A stretch of DNA of 64,000 bases. Origin: an uncultured Prevotellaceae bacterium (GTDB lineage Bacteria; Bacteroidota; Bacteroidia; Bacteroidales; Bacteroidaceae). This document shows positions 38,424-49,093 of this stretch, piece by piece; position 1 is the first letter of the stretch; every line of letters begins with the position of its first letter. The position numbers and the translations under genes were made by a program. Below the pieces are notes generated by a model, which did not search any database, had not been told where the DNA came from, and saw only the letters and a program-made list of their open reading frames with translations. Location: positions 124,001 through 188,000 of the forward strand of contig CAMZAE010000001.1 of NCBI GenBank assembly GCA_947304115.1. The letters are read 5' to 3'.

Positions 38424-40871
38424 ATGAACACAAAATCTCTTTTACTATTACTTTTCTTAGTTCTCCTTCCTTTCCTCTCTCCTGATTTTGGGGCAAAAGC
38501 TCAGAGCATGTCCGATGACCAGGTACTGAGCTATATTGCAAAAGAGGTCAAAAACGGCTCTTCGCAGAATGAGATTGCCATTAACCTGATACGTCAAGGT
38601 GTGACCATGACACAACTTCAGCGTGTGCGCCGCAAAGCAGAGCGCATAAAAGCGGAGGAGCAAACTGCGGTGGAGAAGATTGCCCACAAAAAGGAGGCAG
38701 GCATTGAAGATACTCCTATATCCGACGACAACAAAGATGCTGGCCAGGATCTTACCCTCCGGATGGACGCGAGGAACGACCGGCAGGTCTTCGGGCGCGA
38801 TATCTTTTCGGCGCACAATCTGACTTTTAAACCTTCGCAAAACATTGCCACCCCAGCAAACTACCTTCTGGGACCGGGCGACGAGGTTTCGATTAACATC
38901 TGGGGAGCAAGCCAGCAAACTATCCAACAGAGCATTACACCTGACGGCTACATCGTAATAAACAACATCGGGCCTGTCCGTCTGGCTGGTCTCACAATCA
39001 ACAAGGCCAAGGAGACGCTTCGTGAGAAGTTGGGACAAAGCTATGCCGACTGCCACTTCGACCTCTCGCTTTCGGGTGTGCGCTCCATACAAGTGCATGT
39101 AATGGGCGAAGTCCTACGTCCCGGCACTTACACCCTCTCCAGCCTTTCTTCTGCCTTCAACGCCCTCTATACCGCTGGAGGCATTAACGCAATCGGCACT
39201 TTGCGCAACATCCGTGTGTTCCGAGAGGGCACTCAGATTGCCTCCATTGATGTCTATGACTACATTCTACATGGTAATACGACGAAGGATGTCCGCCTCG
39301 CTGACGGTGATGTCATCATGGTTGGCACCTACGACTGTCTGGTGAAGATAACGGGACATGTGAAGCGCCCGATGTGGTACGAAATGAAGAAGGGCGAAAC
39401 ATTGAAGGACGTACTGGAATATTCGGGCGGCTTCGACGGCAAAGCATATACGAAAAGCCTGCGCCTGAAGCGCACGGTTGGCACAGAATACTCCATCTAC
39501 TCAATTGAAGAGTCGAAGGCAGGCACATTCCAACTGGCGGATGGCGACCTTGTAGAGGCCGACGAGAACATGGTCCGCTATAACAACATTGTCGAGGTGC
39601 GCGGTGCAGTGAAGCATCCCGGAGAATTTCAGCTTGGCGACCAGATACAAAGCATCAAAGACCTGCTCAGGGCTGCGGACGGCCTCGTCGAAAGTGCATA
39701 CACGAAACGGGCTATCCTGCACAGGGAAAAGGAGGACAAGAGCAGGGAGATCATCAGCGTTGACGCAGCCTCCATACTGGAGGGAACAGCCCCAGACATG
39801 CCTCTGCACAATGGTGATGTGCTTTTCATCCCCGACAAGCTTGACATGCAAGGCAACCTCACCATACAAGTGAATGGCGAAATCAATTATCCTGGCACAT
39901 ATCCTTATGCCGAACACACCACCCTCAGAGACATGATACTACTGGCAGGCGGCATTACACAAGCCGGCTCATTGGCCCGTGTGGATGTGTTCCGCAGACT
40001 GCGCGACATATATGCCACAGAAGACACGCCAAAGGCTGCAGAGCACTTCACCTTCGCTCTCAACGAGGACTTCAGCCTGGCAAAAGACACCGTCTTTGAA
40101 CTCAAACCCTACGACATTGTCTCTGTACGCAAGTCGCCTGCTTATGAGGCACAGAAGAACGTCAGCATTGTAGGCCAGGCCAACTTCCCCGGCACCTACA
40201 CCATGACAAAGAAGAACTACCGCCTTTCTGACCTCATTCGCGATTGCGGCGGCATCACCGACCAAGGATATGTTCGCGGAGCTTCGCTTCTGCGCACCAT
40301 GACCAAGGAAGAACGCAATCAGCGAGATGCCAACAACCTGCGCGCCCAAATAAGCATCTACGAAGAAGGCCTGCGCGAAGGCAAAGACCTGAACCTGCAA
40401 ATTGCCGATTCGCTCCTTGCCCTGAAAGCCATTACAGCCAACACATACGCCATTGCCGTCGATTTGGAGAATGCTCTTAAAAAGCCTGGAGACATCAACG
40501 ACCTTGTCCTGCGCGAAGGCGACGTTCTTCACATACCCCTCCCCGAATATACAGTGAAAGTGAGTGGCGAAGTGATGAGTCCTATCTCTATGCCTTATAA
40601 GAAAGGCAAAAGTGTCAAATACTATATCAAGCGTGCAGGCGGCTATGCCAACAGAGCATATAAGCGACACGCATACGGCATTCATATGAACGGCAGCGTT
40701 ATAAAGCTCTCGTCCAAAACTGCAAGCCATATAGAGCCAGGCACAGAGATTGTTGTGCCGTCTAAGGCCACTCGCAAAGGTATGACTACATCCGAAATCA
40801 TGGCTACCGCATCGACAACCGCCTCACTCTCATCCGTCATCGTGTCACTCATGCACATTATTACAAAATAA
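38424..40871 (+). CDS. Polysaccharide export protein with multiple SLBB domains
   Basis: Signal peptide at MNTKSLLLLLFLVLLPFLS; YLLGPGDEVSINIWGAS; repeated VMGEVLRPGTYTL / VRGAVKHPGEF / VNGEINYPGTYP; ORF open from 38361. Confidence 0.92.
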   Translation: MNTKSLLLLLFLVLLPFLSPDFGAKAQSMSDDQVLSYIAKEVKNGSSQNEIAINLIRQGVTMTQLQRVRRKAERIKAEEQTAVEKIAHKKEAGIEDTPISDDNKDAGQDLTLRMDARNDRQVFGRDIFSAHNLTFKPSQNIATPANYLLGPGDEVSINIWGASQQTIQQSITPDGYIVINNIGPVRLAGLTINKAKETLREKLGQSYADCHFDLSLSGVRSIQVHVMGEVLRPGTYTLSSLSSAFNALYTAGGINAIGTLRNIRVFREGTQIASIDVYDYILHGNTTKDVRLADGDVIMVGTYDCLVKITGHVKRPMWYEMKKGETLKDVLEYSGGFDGKAYTKSLRLKRTVGTEYSIYSIEESKAGTFQLADGDLVEADENMVRYNNIVEVRGAVKHPGEFQLGDQIQSIKDLLRAADGLVESAYTKRAILHREKEDKSREIISVDAASILEGTAPDMPLHNGDVLFIPDKLDMQGNLTIQVNGEINYPGTYPYAEHTTLRDMILLAGGITQAGSLARVDVFRRLRDIYATEDTPKAAEHFTFALNEDFSLAKDTVFELKPYDIVSVRKSPAYEAQKNVSIVGQANFPGTYTMTKKNYRLSDLIRDCGGITDQGYVRGASLLRTMTKEERNQRDANNLRAQISIYEEGLREGKDLNLQIADSLLALKAITANTYAIAVDLENALKKPGDINDLVLREGDVLHIPLPEYTVKVSGEVMSPISMPYKKGKSVKYYIKRAGGYANRAYKRHAYGIHMNGSVIKLSSKTASHIEPGTEIVVPSKATRKGMTTSEIMATASTTASLSSVIVSLMHIITK

Positions 40872-40875
40872 CATC

Positions 40876-41946
40876 ATGGAACAGAACAACAGTCAAGGTC
40901 AGATTATCGACCTCTCCAAGATAGCCAAGACGTTGTGGCATAAGCGCCGCAAATTCTATAAAGTGTGGGCATGGACGTTCATACTTTCCTGCATCTGGAT
41001 ATTTCCCCAGCCACGCTACTATATCTGCGATGTGAAGCTTGCACCTGAGATAAGTGGAGACATGAACATTGGAGGCTTCGCTAATTTGGCATCCTCCTTC
41101 GGCATCAGTGTCGGAGAGTCTGGCGGTCAAGATGCCATATATCCCGAACTATATCCGGAACTCTTCAAGAGTCCCGAGTTTATCGTAAATCTATATGACA
41201 TTCATGTTGAAACCAAAGAAGGCGACATCTCCACCGACTACTTCACCTACATTAAGAAGCACCAAAAGAAAAACATACTGACGCTGCCCTATTACACCCT
41301 GAGGGGATATATCAGCAAATTGTTTACCGAGGAAGACAAAACCCCAAGAGTCGAAGACGCAGGAGGAATCAATCCGTTTATGATGAACCGGAAAGACTAC
41401 GACCTTATGCTTGGAATCATGGGACGTATCAATTGCTCTGTTGACAAGAAGAACTATGTCATATCCATTAGCGTACAAGACCAGGACCCCCTAGTTAGCG
41501 CCATTATGGCCGACAGCGTGAAGCAACACCTGCAGGATTTCATCATACAATACCGCACAAGCAAATCCATCGAAGATGTCGCTCACTATCAGCTTTTACG
41601 CGACAGTGCAGAAATCGAATATAATTATGCAATGGAGCAATACAGCCGCTACTGCGACACACACCGGAACATCGTCCTCCAAAGCTATCAGGGCAAGCAA
41701 AACAAATTGGAGAATGAACTGTCCCTGAAGCAAAATGCACTTGGCGTATTAGAAACACAACTGACCGAAGCAAAAGTCAGGTTGCAGGAGAAAACACCAG
41801 CCTTCACAACACTTAAGAGTGCCACCGTTCCTGTGAAACCTGCGGGGCCAAAGCGTATGTTTTTCGTAATTGGCATGTTGATATTTGTCACTATCGGATA
41901 CTCATTGTGGTTGGTGCGTAAAATTCTATTTGTGTCAAGTGAATGA
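40876..41946 (+). CDS. Wzz/chain-length-determinant-like protein
   Basis: IDLSKIAKTLWHKRRKFYKVWAWTFILSCI N-terminal TM, coiled coil, C-terminal TM (PVKPAGPKRMFFVIGMLIFVTIGYSLWLV). Confidence 0.85.
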   Translation: MEQNNSQGQIIDLSKIAKTLWHKRRKFYKVWAWTFILSCIWIFPQPRYYICDVKLAPEISGDMNIGGFANLASSFGISVGESGGQDAIYPELYPELFKSPEFIVNLYDIHVETKEGDISTDYFTYIKKHQKKNILTLPYYTLRGYISKLFTEEDKTPRVEDAGGINPFMMNRKDYDLMLGIMGRINCSVDKKNYVISISVQDQDPLVSAIMADSVKQHLQDFIIQYRTSKSIEDVAHYQLLRDSAEIEYNYAMEQYSRYCDTHRNIVLQSYQGKQNKLENELSLKQNALGVLETQLTEAKVRLQEKTPAFTTLKSATVPVKPAGPKRMFFVIGMLIFVTIGYSLWLVRKILFVSSE

Positions 41947-43154
41947 ACCTGCTACGATTTGACATACAACAATCACGGCTGATACCATTCGTTGCTATAT
42001 CTTTGCTGACAACGCATCTGGCTGTTTCTTTTTTTGACATGGAAATGTATTCAGCCTCATACGCTGCATTGGCAGGAATGTCGCTAACCTTTCTTGTCGC
42101 ATTATTTTTACTAATTCGGAAAAAGACTCTCTATTCTTTTGATTTTGTAGTTTTATTATTTATCTTCATATTAGAGGGCATATCACTCTTAAATGGGACA
42201 GACTGGAAAAACTGGCTATACTCAATATTTGCCATCTCCTCATATCTTTTTCTATTCAACTTTTATAAGGAGAAATATCATATCTTAGTATTAGGAATCC
42301 TATTCGTCCTTTCGGTGGCCACATATTGCCAATTATATCAATGCATTACTCACCCGGAAATGTGGTTAATCGAAGAAGAAAAAAATTTCCATGGATTTAT
42401 ACTTGGCGGAAATTATAATGGAATGGGCATACGATTTATCATTGCGTTGACTATGGGCATCTTAAGCTTACAGTACAGCAAATGGTTTTGGCTCAACTTA
42501 ATTCCACTTTTCCTTTGCAGTTTTGCCATTCTTCTTATGGTAAGATCCATGACATCTCTTTCCTGCTTGTCTCTTCTGCTTATCTTCTTTCTTATCAGAA
42601 ACCAGAGGATTTTGTCATTGGGCATTGCTGGTATATACATAGGGGTATTGCTTTTTCAAACCTTAGTATGTTTTTCCGGAAAAGGTATTGAAAATAATGA
42701 CTTAGCGACCTGGTTTGTTATTGACATTCTGGGAAAAGACTTGACTTTTACTGGACGAACAGAGTTGTGGGATGCCTCAATTCGAATTTTCGCAGATTCA
42801 CCAATATGGGGATATGGATTTGTAGATGGTGATTGGTTCATTGCAAATATGTCTAGTCGTGCTGCCGGAGCGCACAATTTTATATTAAACACAATGGTAT
42901 ATGGAGGCATCATTTTACTGATACTTTATTTTACTATCATTTTTAAGAGTCTTCAGAATCTCTTACGCATCAATGACATCTATGCAAAAAGATTACTCTT
43001 AATTTTTGGAGTTATCAGTATTATGATGCTGTTCGAAGCATATCCAACGCCACTGGTATTCCTACTGTTGACAATAATGTTCTATTATCCGGGGCCGTAT
43101 CAACAATTAAATACAAATCCCTGTGACAGACAACAACTCCGTAATTACAAATAA
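41943..43154 (+). CDS. O-antigen polymerase/ligase-like (Wzy-type) membrane protein
   Basis: Multi-TM; FTGRTELWDASIRIFADSPIWGYGF, AHNFILNTMVYGG typical of the Wzy_C family. Confidence 0.82.
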   Translation: MNLLRFDIQQSRLIPFVAISLLTTHLAVSFFDMEMYSASYAALAGMSLTFLVALFLLIRKKTLYSFDFVVLLFIFILEGISLLNGTDWKNWLYSIFAISSYLFLFNFYKEKYHILVLGILFVLSVATYCQLYQCITHPEMWLIEEEKNFHGFILGGNYNGMGIRFIIALTMGILSLQYSKWFWLNLIPLFLCSFAILLMVRSMTSLSCLSLLLIFFLIRNQRILSLGIAGIYIGVLLFQTLVCFSGKGIENNDLATWFVIDILGKDLTFTGRTELWDASIRIFADSPIWGYGFVDGDWFIANMSSRAAGAHNFILNTMVYGGIILLILYFTIIFKSLQNLLRINDIYAKRLLLIFGVISIMMLFEAYPTPLVFLLLTIMFYYPGPYQQLNTNPCDRQQLRNYK

Positions 43155-43161
43155 AGATTCT

Positions 43162-44340
43162 ATGAACGTATTATATATTCTATGTTCAACACGAAGCGTG
43201 GGTGGGGCGAGCAAGGCTTTTCTGACGTTGGTTTCTGGCATGGTTGAAAAAGGCGTAACCCCCTTTGTTGTCACTCCAGACAAAGGGGATATGTTTAATA
43301 TCCTGCGTGATAAAGGCATTTTCGTTACAGCCATAAATTTACGTTCACGTATTTATCCAAACTTTAGCTCTGTCAAGGACAGATTATTTTTCTTCCCTCG
43401 GATATTATGTCGTATATTCATTGAGTGGAGGGCATCACGCCAGATATTCCATATATGTAAGAAACACAAAATCAACTTAATTCATGCCAATGTTAGTATA
43501 TTGTCTTGTGGATTTTATGCTTCCCGGAAATTACACATTCCTCACATTGTCCATGTCCGGGAATATATGGATGAAAGATCAGGTTTTCACTATTTCCCGA
43601 ACAAACGAGCATACTACAAGACTTTGAATACAAAAAATTCATACATGATATGTATAACACGCGGCATACAAGAATTCCTTCATTTAACAGATAAAAATTC
43701 CAAAGTGGTTTATGATGGTATAGAGCCACACATCAATAAGCAGCACAGCGAATTTCCCCAAGGTTCCTTTTTCCTTTTTGCGGGAAGGATGGAACCTAAC
43801 AAAAATCCTTTGCAAGTAGTTAAAGCCTTTCATATATTCTGCCAGCGTCATCCGGAGAACCACATGACACTAAAGTTGGCCGGTGCTGAAGAAGACATAG
43901 TCTATATGGCCAACTTAAAAGACTTTATCAGACAAAATAAGTTATCTGACAAAGTGCAATTTCTTGGGATTCGAAAAGACATCAGACGCCTTATGCTTGA
44001 TGCTCGCGCACTCATCGTCTCCTCCACCTTTGAAGGTTTTGGATTATGTTTACCAGAGGCCATGCTGTCAAAATGCCTGACTATAGGGAAAGACACGACT
44101 GGCACGAAAGAACAATTTGATAATGGCGTTAAATTGTTTGGCGAAGAAATCGGTTTACGCTATCAAACTACAGAAGAACTTGCAGACCGCATGGAAGAAC
44201 TATGGCCCGACATACCAGAACGATACGAAGCCATGAAAGAACGGGCTTATTCTGCTGTCAAAAAAATGTACTCCAAAGAGTCCAATGTCAACAATATTTA
44301 TTCGTTTTACCAAAATATCTGCGTGAATGGAACCTACTAA
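43162..44340 (+). CDS. Glycosyltransferase family 4
   Basis: RSVGGASKAFLTLVSGM, FLFAGRMEPNKNPLQVVKAFHIF, SSTFEGFGLCLPEAM; ORF open from 43123. Confidence 0.9.
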   Translation: MNVLYILCSTRSVGGASKAFLTLVSGMVEKGVTPFVVTPDKGDMFNILRDKGIFVTAINLRSRIYPNFSSVKDRLFFFPRILCRIFIEWRASRQIFHICKKHKINLIHANVSILSCGFYASRKLHIPHIVHVREYMDERSGFHYFPNKRAYYKTLNTKNSYMICITRGIQEFLHLTDKNSKVVYDGIEPHINKQHSEFPQGSFFLFAGRMEPNKNPLQVVKAFHIFCQRHPENHMTLKLAGAEEDIVYMANLKDFIRQNKLSDKVQFLGIRKDIRRLMLDARALIVSSTFEGFGLCLPEAMLSKCLTIGKDTTGTKEQFDNGVKLFGEEIGLRYQTTEELADRMEELWPDIPERYEAMKERAYSAVKKMYSKESNVNNIYSFYQNICVNGTY

Positions 44341-45847
44341 ACGAATTATCATAAACACTGGAGCGCAGTACATCAAAGCCGTACTTAGCATCTGCTTGTC
44401 CCTATATTCGACAAGGCTGATTCTTGATGCGCTAAGCATATCTGACTTTGGCATTTACACAGTGGTTGGCGGCGTAGTTGCTATGCTCGGCTTCATTACT
44501 AATGGACTTGTTGTCACAACTCAACGCTACATCTCCTACTATCATGGGCGTGGAGAACATTCATACGTAGCCAAGATTTTTACCAATAGTCTGATACTTC
44601 ATATTGTCTTTGGTTTGGCCATAGGCGTTGTTCTGGCGCTGCTGAAGCCGTTGTTGTTCGGAGGTGTGCTTAACATACCTTCAGATCGTATAGCAACTGC
44701 CATGAACGTTTTTTATATTACCCTTGCAATACTGTTTGTTACCATTATCATTGCACCTTTCAAGGCCATTTTTATTGCTCGTGAAAATATTGTCTATATT
44801 TCTATAGTAGAAGTATGCGATGGCATCATAAAACTATTCTTTGCCATATCCCTGGCATATGTAAGCCATGACCGTCTAATGGTATATGCCTTGATGATGC
44901 TTGCCATTCAGGTAATGAATCTTCTCGCTTTCACCATTTACGGGAGATTACGATTTGAAGAATGTTCCCTTACTATCCATCGGAGTAGTCTGTCAATGAG
45001 TGTGACACGTCAACTGATGGGCTTTGCCGGGTGGACTATTTATAGCATGGGTACACTAGCTGCAAGAAACCAAGGAATAGCTATAATCATTAACCATTTT
45101 TTAGGGACTGTCGTCAATGCTGCCTATGGCGTGGCTGCACAGGTAGATGGGGCAATCATGTTCATCAGTTCATCAATTGTGAATGCCATGAACCCTCAAA
45201 TAATAAAGGCCGAAGGAGAAGGCGAGAGGCAACGTGTGCTTGCGCTGGCTGGGCAAGAGAGCAAGTATTCCACCATACTGCTTTCTATCTTCGCAATCCC
45301 TATAATTGTTGAACTCCCAGAAATACTTCCCGTTTGGCTAAAAGAGGTTCCTAGCAACACCATCATGTTCTGTACGTTTGCTTTAGCAACATGCCTTGTG
45401 GATCAGATGACCATCGGTATGAATACCGTAAACAGAGCACAAGGTAAGATTGGCCTTTACACTTTACTGATGTTCACACCAAAGCTACTCTGCCTGCCAA
45501 TAGGATGGAGCTTGCTGTACACTGGGCATTCTTTAGAATCAGTGTTATGGACTTCATTCATCATTGAAGCAGTAACTTCTATTGCCCGAATACCTTACCT
45601 CAAAATAACCGCAGGTCTTAACGTATCAATATACATACGGCAAACCATTGCTCCAATTCTTCCACTCATAGGTGGATTGATTCTATGTAGTTGGGGGTTT
45701 GTATTTCTTCTGCCCTTTCATTTCCGTTTCCTTCTATCCATTCCGTTAACGATTATTTTCGGACTTATAATGACCTGGATATTCTGTTTACGGGGAAATG
45801 AAAAAGAATATATAACCAACCTTTTAAAATCAAAATTTAGGAAATAA
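44327..45847 (+). CDS. Oligosaccharide flippase (Wzx/MATE-like)
   Basis: Multi-TM; ISLSLYSTRLILDALSISDFGIYTVVGGVVAMLGFI. Confidence 0.88.
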   Translation: MEPTKRIIINTGAQYIKAVLSICLSLYSTRLILDALSISDFGIYTVVGGVVAMLGFITNGLVVTTQRYISYYHGRGEHSYVAKIFTNSLILHIVFGLAIGVVLALLKPLLFGGVLNIPSDRIATAMNVFYITLAILFVTIIIAPFKAIFIARENIVYISIVEVCDGIIKLFFAISLAYVSHDRLMVYALMMLAIQVMNLLAFTIYGRLRFEECSLTIHRSSLSMSVTRQLMGFAGWTIYSMGTLAARNQGIAIIINHFLGTVVNAAYGVAAQVDGAIMFISSSIVNAMNPQIIKAEGEGERQRVLALAGQESKYSTILLSIFAIPIIVELPEILPVWLKEVPSNTIMFCTFALATCLVDQMTIGMNTVNRAQGKIGLYTLLMFTPKLLCLPIGWSLLYTGHSLESVLWTSFIIEAVTSIARIPYLKITAGLNVSIYIRQTIAPILPLIGGLILCSWGFVFLLPFHFRFLLSIPLTIIFGLIMTWIFCLRGNEKEYITNLLKSKFRK

Positions 45848-45879
45848 CTCACCCATCCTGCTTAAAAACAAACCCTCAG

Positions 45880-46620
45880 ATGATAAACATTTTTTCCACA
45901 CTCCGATTCAACATTCAGGCTTTCGGACTTGTAAAAGGACTTCAATTCCCTGTATTCATATATGGGAAAATCAAAATAAGGGAAATTGGTGATATTCGTA
46001 TAGTGTGTCCTATCAGACGCAGACTACTCGTCATAGGTTCAAACCATAGTACCGTGGCAGCTCCATACACAGTATTCCATAACACAGGCATAATAGAAAT
46101 ACATGGCAGAGTTTTCCTTAACTACGGCTCCGTCCTGTCAAACAGCGGGTTGATTGTTTTTCATGGCAATAACCTTTTCGGCAATCAAACGGACATTAAC
46201 ATCGTGAACAGGATAGAATTTGGGAGAAACACCTCCATTGGCTTTGAAAGTCATATTACCGACAACGACCATCACTATGTGCTTGATGTCATGACCCACA
46301 AGGTCTCCCGTAATAACGCCCCCATCACCATAGGAAGTTTTAACTGGATTGGCAGTCATTGTTTTATCAAGAAAGGCACTATCACCCCCGACAATTTCAT
46401 AGTAGCATCACCATGTAGCATGCTCTCAAAAGACTATTCTTCACTACCTCCAAACACCGTAATGGCCGGATGCCCAGCTCATCCAGTGAAGCAGGGAATA
46501 CGACGCATTTATAACTTTCGTGAGGAAAAAAGAATAAAGGAGTATTTTATCAAACACCCCGAAGTTGAATACTTCCAGTACGACGAAGATGCCAATCTCG
46601 ATGAGATATGTAGACTATAA
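45880..46620 (+). CDS. Hexapeptide-repeat acyltransferase-like
   Basis: GRNTSIGFESHITDNDHHYVLD, GSFNWIGSHCFIKKGTITPDNFIVASPCSMLSKDY. Confidence 0.8.
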   Translation: MINIFSTLRFNIQAFGLVKGLQFPVFIYGKIKIREIGDIRIVCPIRRRLLVIGSNHSTVAAPYTVFHNTGIIEIHGRVFLNYGSVLSNSGLIVFHGNNLFGNQTDINIVNRIEFGRNTSIGFESHITDNDHHYVLDVMTHKVSRNNAPITIGSFNWIGSHCFIKKGTITPDNFIVASPCSMLSKDYSSLPPNTVMAGCPAHPVKQGIRRIYNFREEKRIKEYFIKHPEVEYFQYDEDANLDEICRL

Positions 46621-46648
46621 CAAATAACATTATTACATTGTTTCTGTC

Positions 46649-47287
46649 ATGGATTTCGCAAGAAAAATCATCCGATACTTTGCACGATTTGCACATTTAT
46701 GTATTAACCTGCGGACGCTGGATGCACTCAAGGCACCTTTCAAGGTATTCTATTATGAATGGGTTTCTGCAGAATTCAAATCATGCGGTACGCATAACTA
46801 TCTGGAAGGCTTCAGCAGGCTTTTGGGTGGGAAGTACATCTCAATAGGCTCTGGAATGTATGTGGGGAAAAGAGTCGTTTGGGAGGTTTACAAAGTAGAA
46901 GGCTTCCCCGACGGTACTCCCTCGCTGAGTTTCGGGGATAACTCCTCTTTCGGCGACGAGGGGCACATCACCTGTATCAATAAGGTACAAATTGGAAATG
47001 GAGTACGTATCGGGCGGAAGGTATTCATTACGGACAATGCCCACGGCGCTTCTGAACGCAAATTATTAGACATGCCAGCCATCAAGCGTCCTTTGGTAAG
47101 CAAAGGTCCTGTCATCATCGAGGATAACGTATGGATTGGGGAGATGACATGCATCATGCCCGGTGTTACTATTGGGCGGGGAAGCATCATTGGTGCAAAT
47201 GCCGTCGTGACGCACAACATTCCCCCATATTCTGTAGCAGCAGGAAACCCGGCGAAAGTTGTCAAACAATTAGACGATAACCAATAA
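46649..47287 (+). CDS. Hexapeptide-repeat acetyltransferase
   Basis: VIIEDNVWIGEMTCIMPGVTIGRGSIIGANAVVTHNIPPYSVAAGNPAKVVK. Confidence 0.9.
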   Translation: MDFARKIIRYFARFAHLCINLRTLDALKAPFKVFYYEWVSAEFKSCGTHNYLEGFSRLLGGKYISIGSGMYVGKRVVWEVYKVEGFPDGTPSLSFGDNSSFGDEGHITCINKVQIGNGVRIGRKVFITDNAHGASERKLLDMPAIKRPLVSKGPVIIEDNVWIGEMTCIMPGVTIGRGSIIGANAVVTHNIPPYSVAAGNPAKVVKQLDDNQ

Positions 47288-47301
47288 AGCAAATAAGAGA
47301 T

Positions 47302-48372
47302 ATGAAACCATTATTCCTATCATACTATCTTCCCCAGTATCACCCGTTCCCGGAGAATGACGAATGGTGGGGGAAAGGATTCACAGAGTGGACAAACGTA
47401 GCCAAGGCAAAGAAACTGTTCCCTGGCCATTACCAACCACGCATCCCTGCCGACCTGGGGTTCTATGACCTGCGTGTTCCTGAGACACGTAAGGCACAAG
47501 CAGAACTGGCGCGCGAGGCGGGGGTGGATTGTTTCTGCTATTGGCATTACTGGTTCAACGGACACAAGATGATGGAGCGTCCCTTCGAGGAAGTGGTAAA
47601 GACCGGTGAACCAGACTTCCCCTTCTGTCTGAGCTGGGCAAACCACTCATGGTTTGCCAAAACATGGAACAAGGACATCCCCGACAAGCTGCTTATCGAA
47701 CAAACCTACGGAGGAGTTGAAGAGTACACAGATCATTTCAATTATCTCCTCCCAGCTTTCCGCGACAAGAGGTATCAGCGACACAACGGAAAGTTGTTGT
47801 TTGGCATATACGATCCTTTTGGATTCTCCGACCTTAAGACATTCATGGACACATGGAACCGCTTGGCAAAGGAGAACGGACTTGAAGGGTTCCACTTCTT
47901 TGCACACACCTTCAAGGAAAAACAAATTGAGGAACTGAGGGGAATGGGATTCGAAACGATATTCATGGACTATACGTTCCACAAGCAAAGCCTGAAGAGA
48001 TGGTTCTACTGGCTTTTGGTAAAATTGCATCTCGCCCCGCAACTCATCCCATATCAGGATTATGTCAAAACCTACCTGCAACGTTTCCCCGATACCGAGG
48101 GAGTGGCACCTCACATCCTTTGCTCTTGGGATCATACGGCAAGAAGTGGCTGGCGTGGCTATCTGTTCACCGGCAACACTCCAGAACGCTTCGGACAGTT
48201 TGTCGATACGTTATTGAAAAAGATAAAACGGCAGAAACATGAAGTGCCATTCGTGATGATTAAATCCTGGAACGAATGGGGCGAAGGCAATTATCTTGAG
48301 CCAGACCTCAAGTATGGCAAGCGTTTCATCAACGAGCTTCGCAAGGCAATAGACAAGAACTATCAACAATAA
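47302..48372 (+). CDS. GH99-like / WbsX-family protein
   Basis: YYLPQYHPFPENDEWWGKGFTEWTNVAKAKKLFPGHYQPRIPADLGFYDLR, FVMIKSWNEWGEGNYLEPD. Confidence 0.9.
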   Translation: MKPLFLSYYLPQYHPFPENDEWWGKGFTEWTNVAKAKKLFPGHYQPRIPADLGFYDLRVPETRKAQAELAREAGVDCFCYWHYWFNGHKMMERPFEEVVKTGEPDFPFCLSWANHSWFAKTWNKDIPDKLLIEQTYGGVEEYTDHFNYLLPAFRDKRYQRHNGKLLFGIYDPFGFSDLKTFMDTWNRLAKENGLEGFHFFAHTFKEKQIEELRGMGFETIFMDYTFHKQSLKRWFYWLLVKLHLAPQLIPYQDYVKTYLQRFPDTEGVAPHILCSWDHTARSGWRGYLFTGNTPERFGQFVDTLLKKIKRQKHEVPFVMIKSWNEWGEGNYLEPDLKYGKRFINELRKAIDKNYQQ

Positions 48373-48376
48373 TGAC

Positions 48377-49093
48377 ATGCACATATTTGGATTTGAACTT
48401 GAATTCAATCACGAGACAATAAGGAAGAAGATTGAAGATTGCTGCCACAAACATGCTAAAGGATATGTCTGCATTGTGGACGGGCCAAGTCTTGTGCGTT
48501 CACATACCAATCCAGATTTTCTCCGTCTTCTGCAAGGAGCTTACTTCAACTCGTGCGACGGAGGCTCCGTGGCGGCTATGGCAAGCCGCCTCCATAAGCA
48601 AGACCTAAGGGCCTTCACCGGGCCTGAAATCTTTGCAGAATACATCACACGAACTGAGTTCCGACAAATAATACTTGGCAATACCGAAGAGATGTTCCAG
48701 AAAGTGGTTCAGAAAGTCCAGAATGTTCCACATTTGTCTCATATCCAGCTCCCGTTCTGCGAAGTAGAGGAGTTTGACTACAAAAGTATTGCTCAGGAGA
48801 TAGAGCACCTTGATGCCGATATTATCTGGGTAAGTCTTGGCGCCCCGAAACAAGAGTTCTTTATGCAGAAGCTGCTTCCACACTTGAATCGAGGACTTAT
48901 GCTTGGTGTGGGAGCCGCACTCGGCTTTTATCTTGGTGAGTTCAAAGACTACTCGTTCCGCATCGGAGAATATCGCTTCAACTGGATATACCGTATCTTC
49001 GTCGAACCCAAGAAACAGTTTGCCCGTGTCAGGACCATCTTTCGCTACTATCCACAAATATACCTTAAGGAAAAAAAGCGAATAAACAAATGA
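48377..49093 (+). CDS. WecG/TagA/CpsF-family glycosyltransferase
   Basis: ADIIWVSLGAPKQEFFMQKLLPHLNRGLMLGVGAALGFYLG, FRIGEYRFNWIYRIFVEPKKQFAR. Confidence 0.9.
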   Translation: MHIFGFELEFNHETIRKKIEDCCHKHAKGYVCIVDGPSLVRSHTNPDFLRLLQGAYFNSCDGGSVAAMASRLHKQDLRAFTGPEIFAEYITRTEFRQIILGNTEEMFQKVVQKVQNVPHLSHIQLPFCEVEEFDYKSIAQEIEHLDADIIWVSLGAPKQEFFMQKLLPHLNRGLMLGVGAALGFYLGEFKDYSFRIGEYRFNWIYRIFVEPKKQFARVRTIFRYYPQIYLKEKKRINK

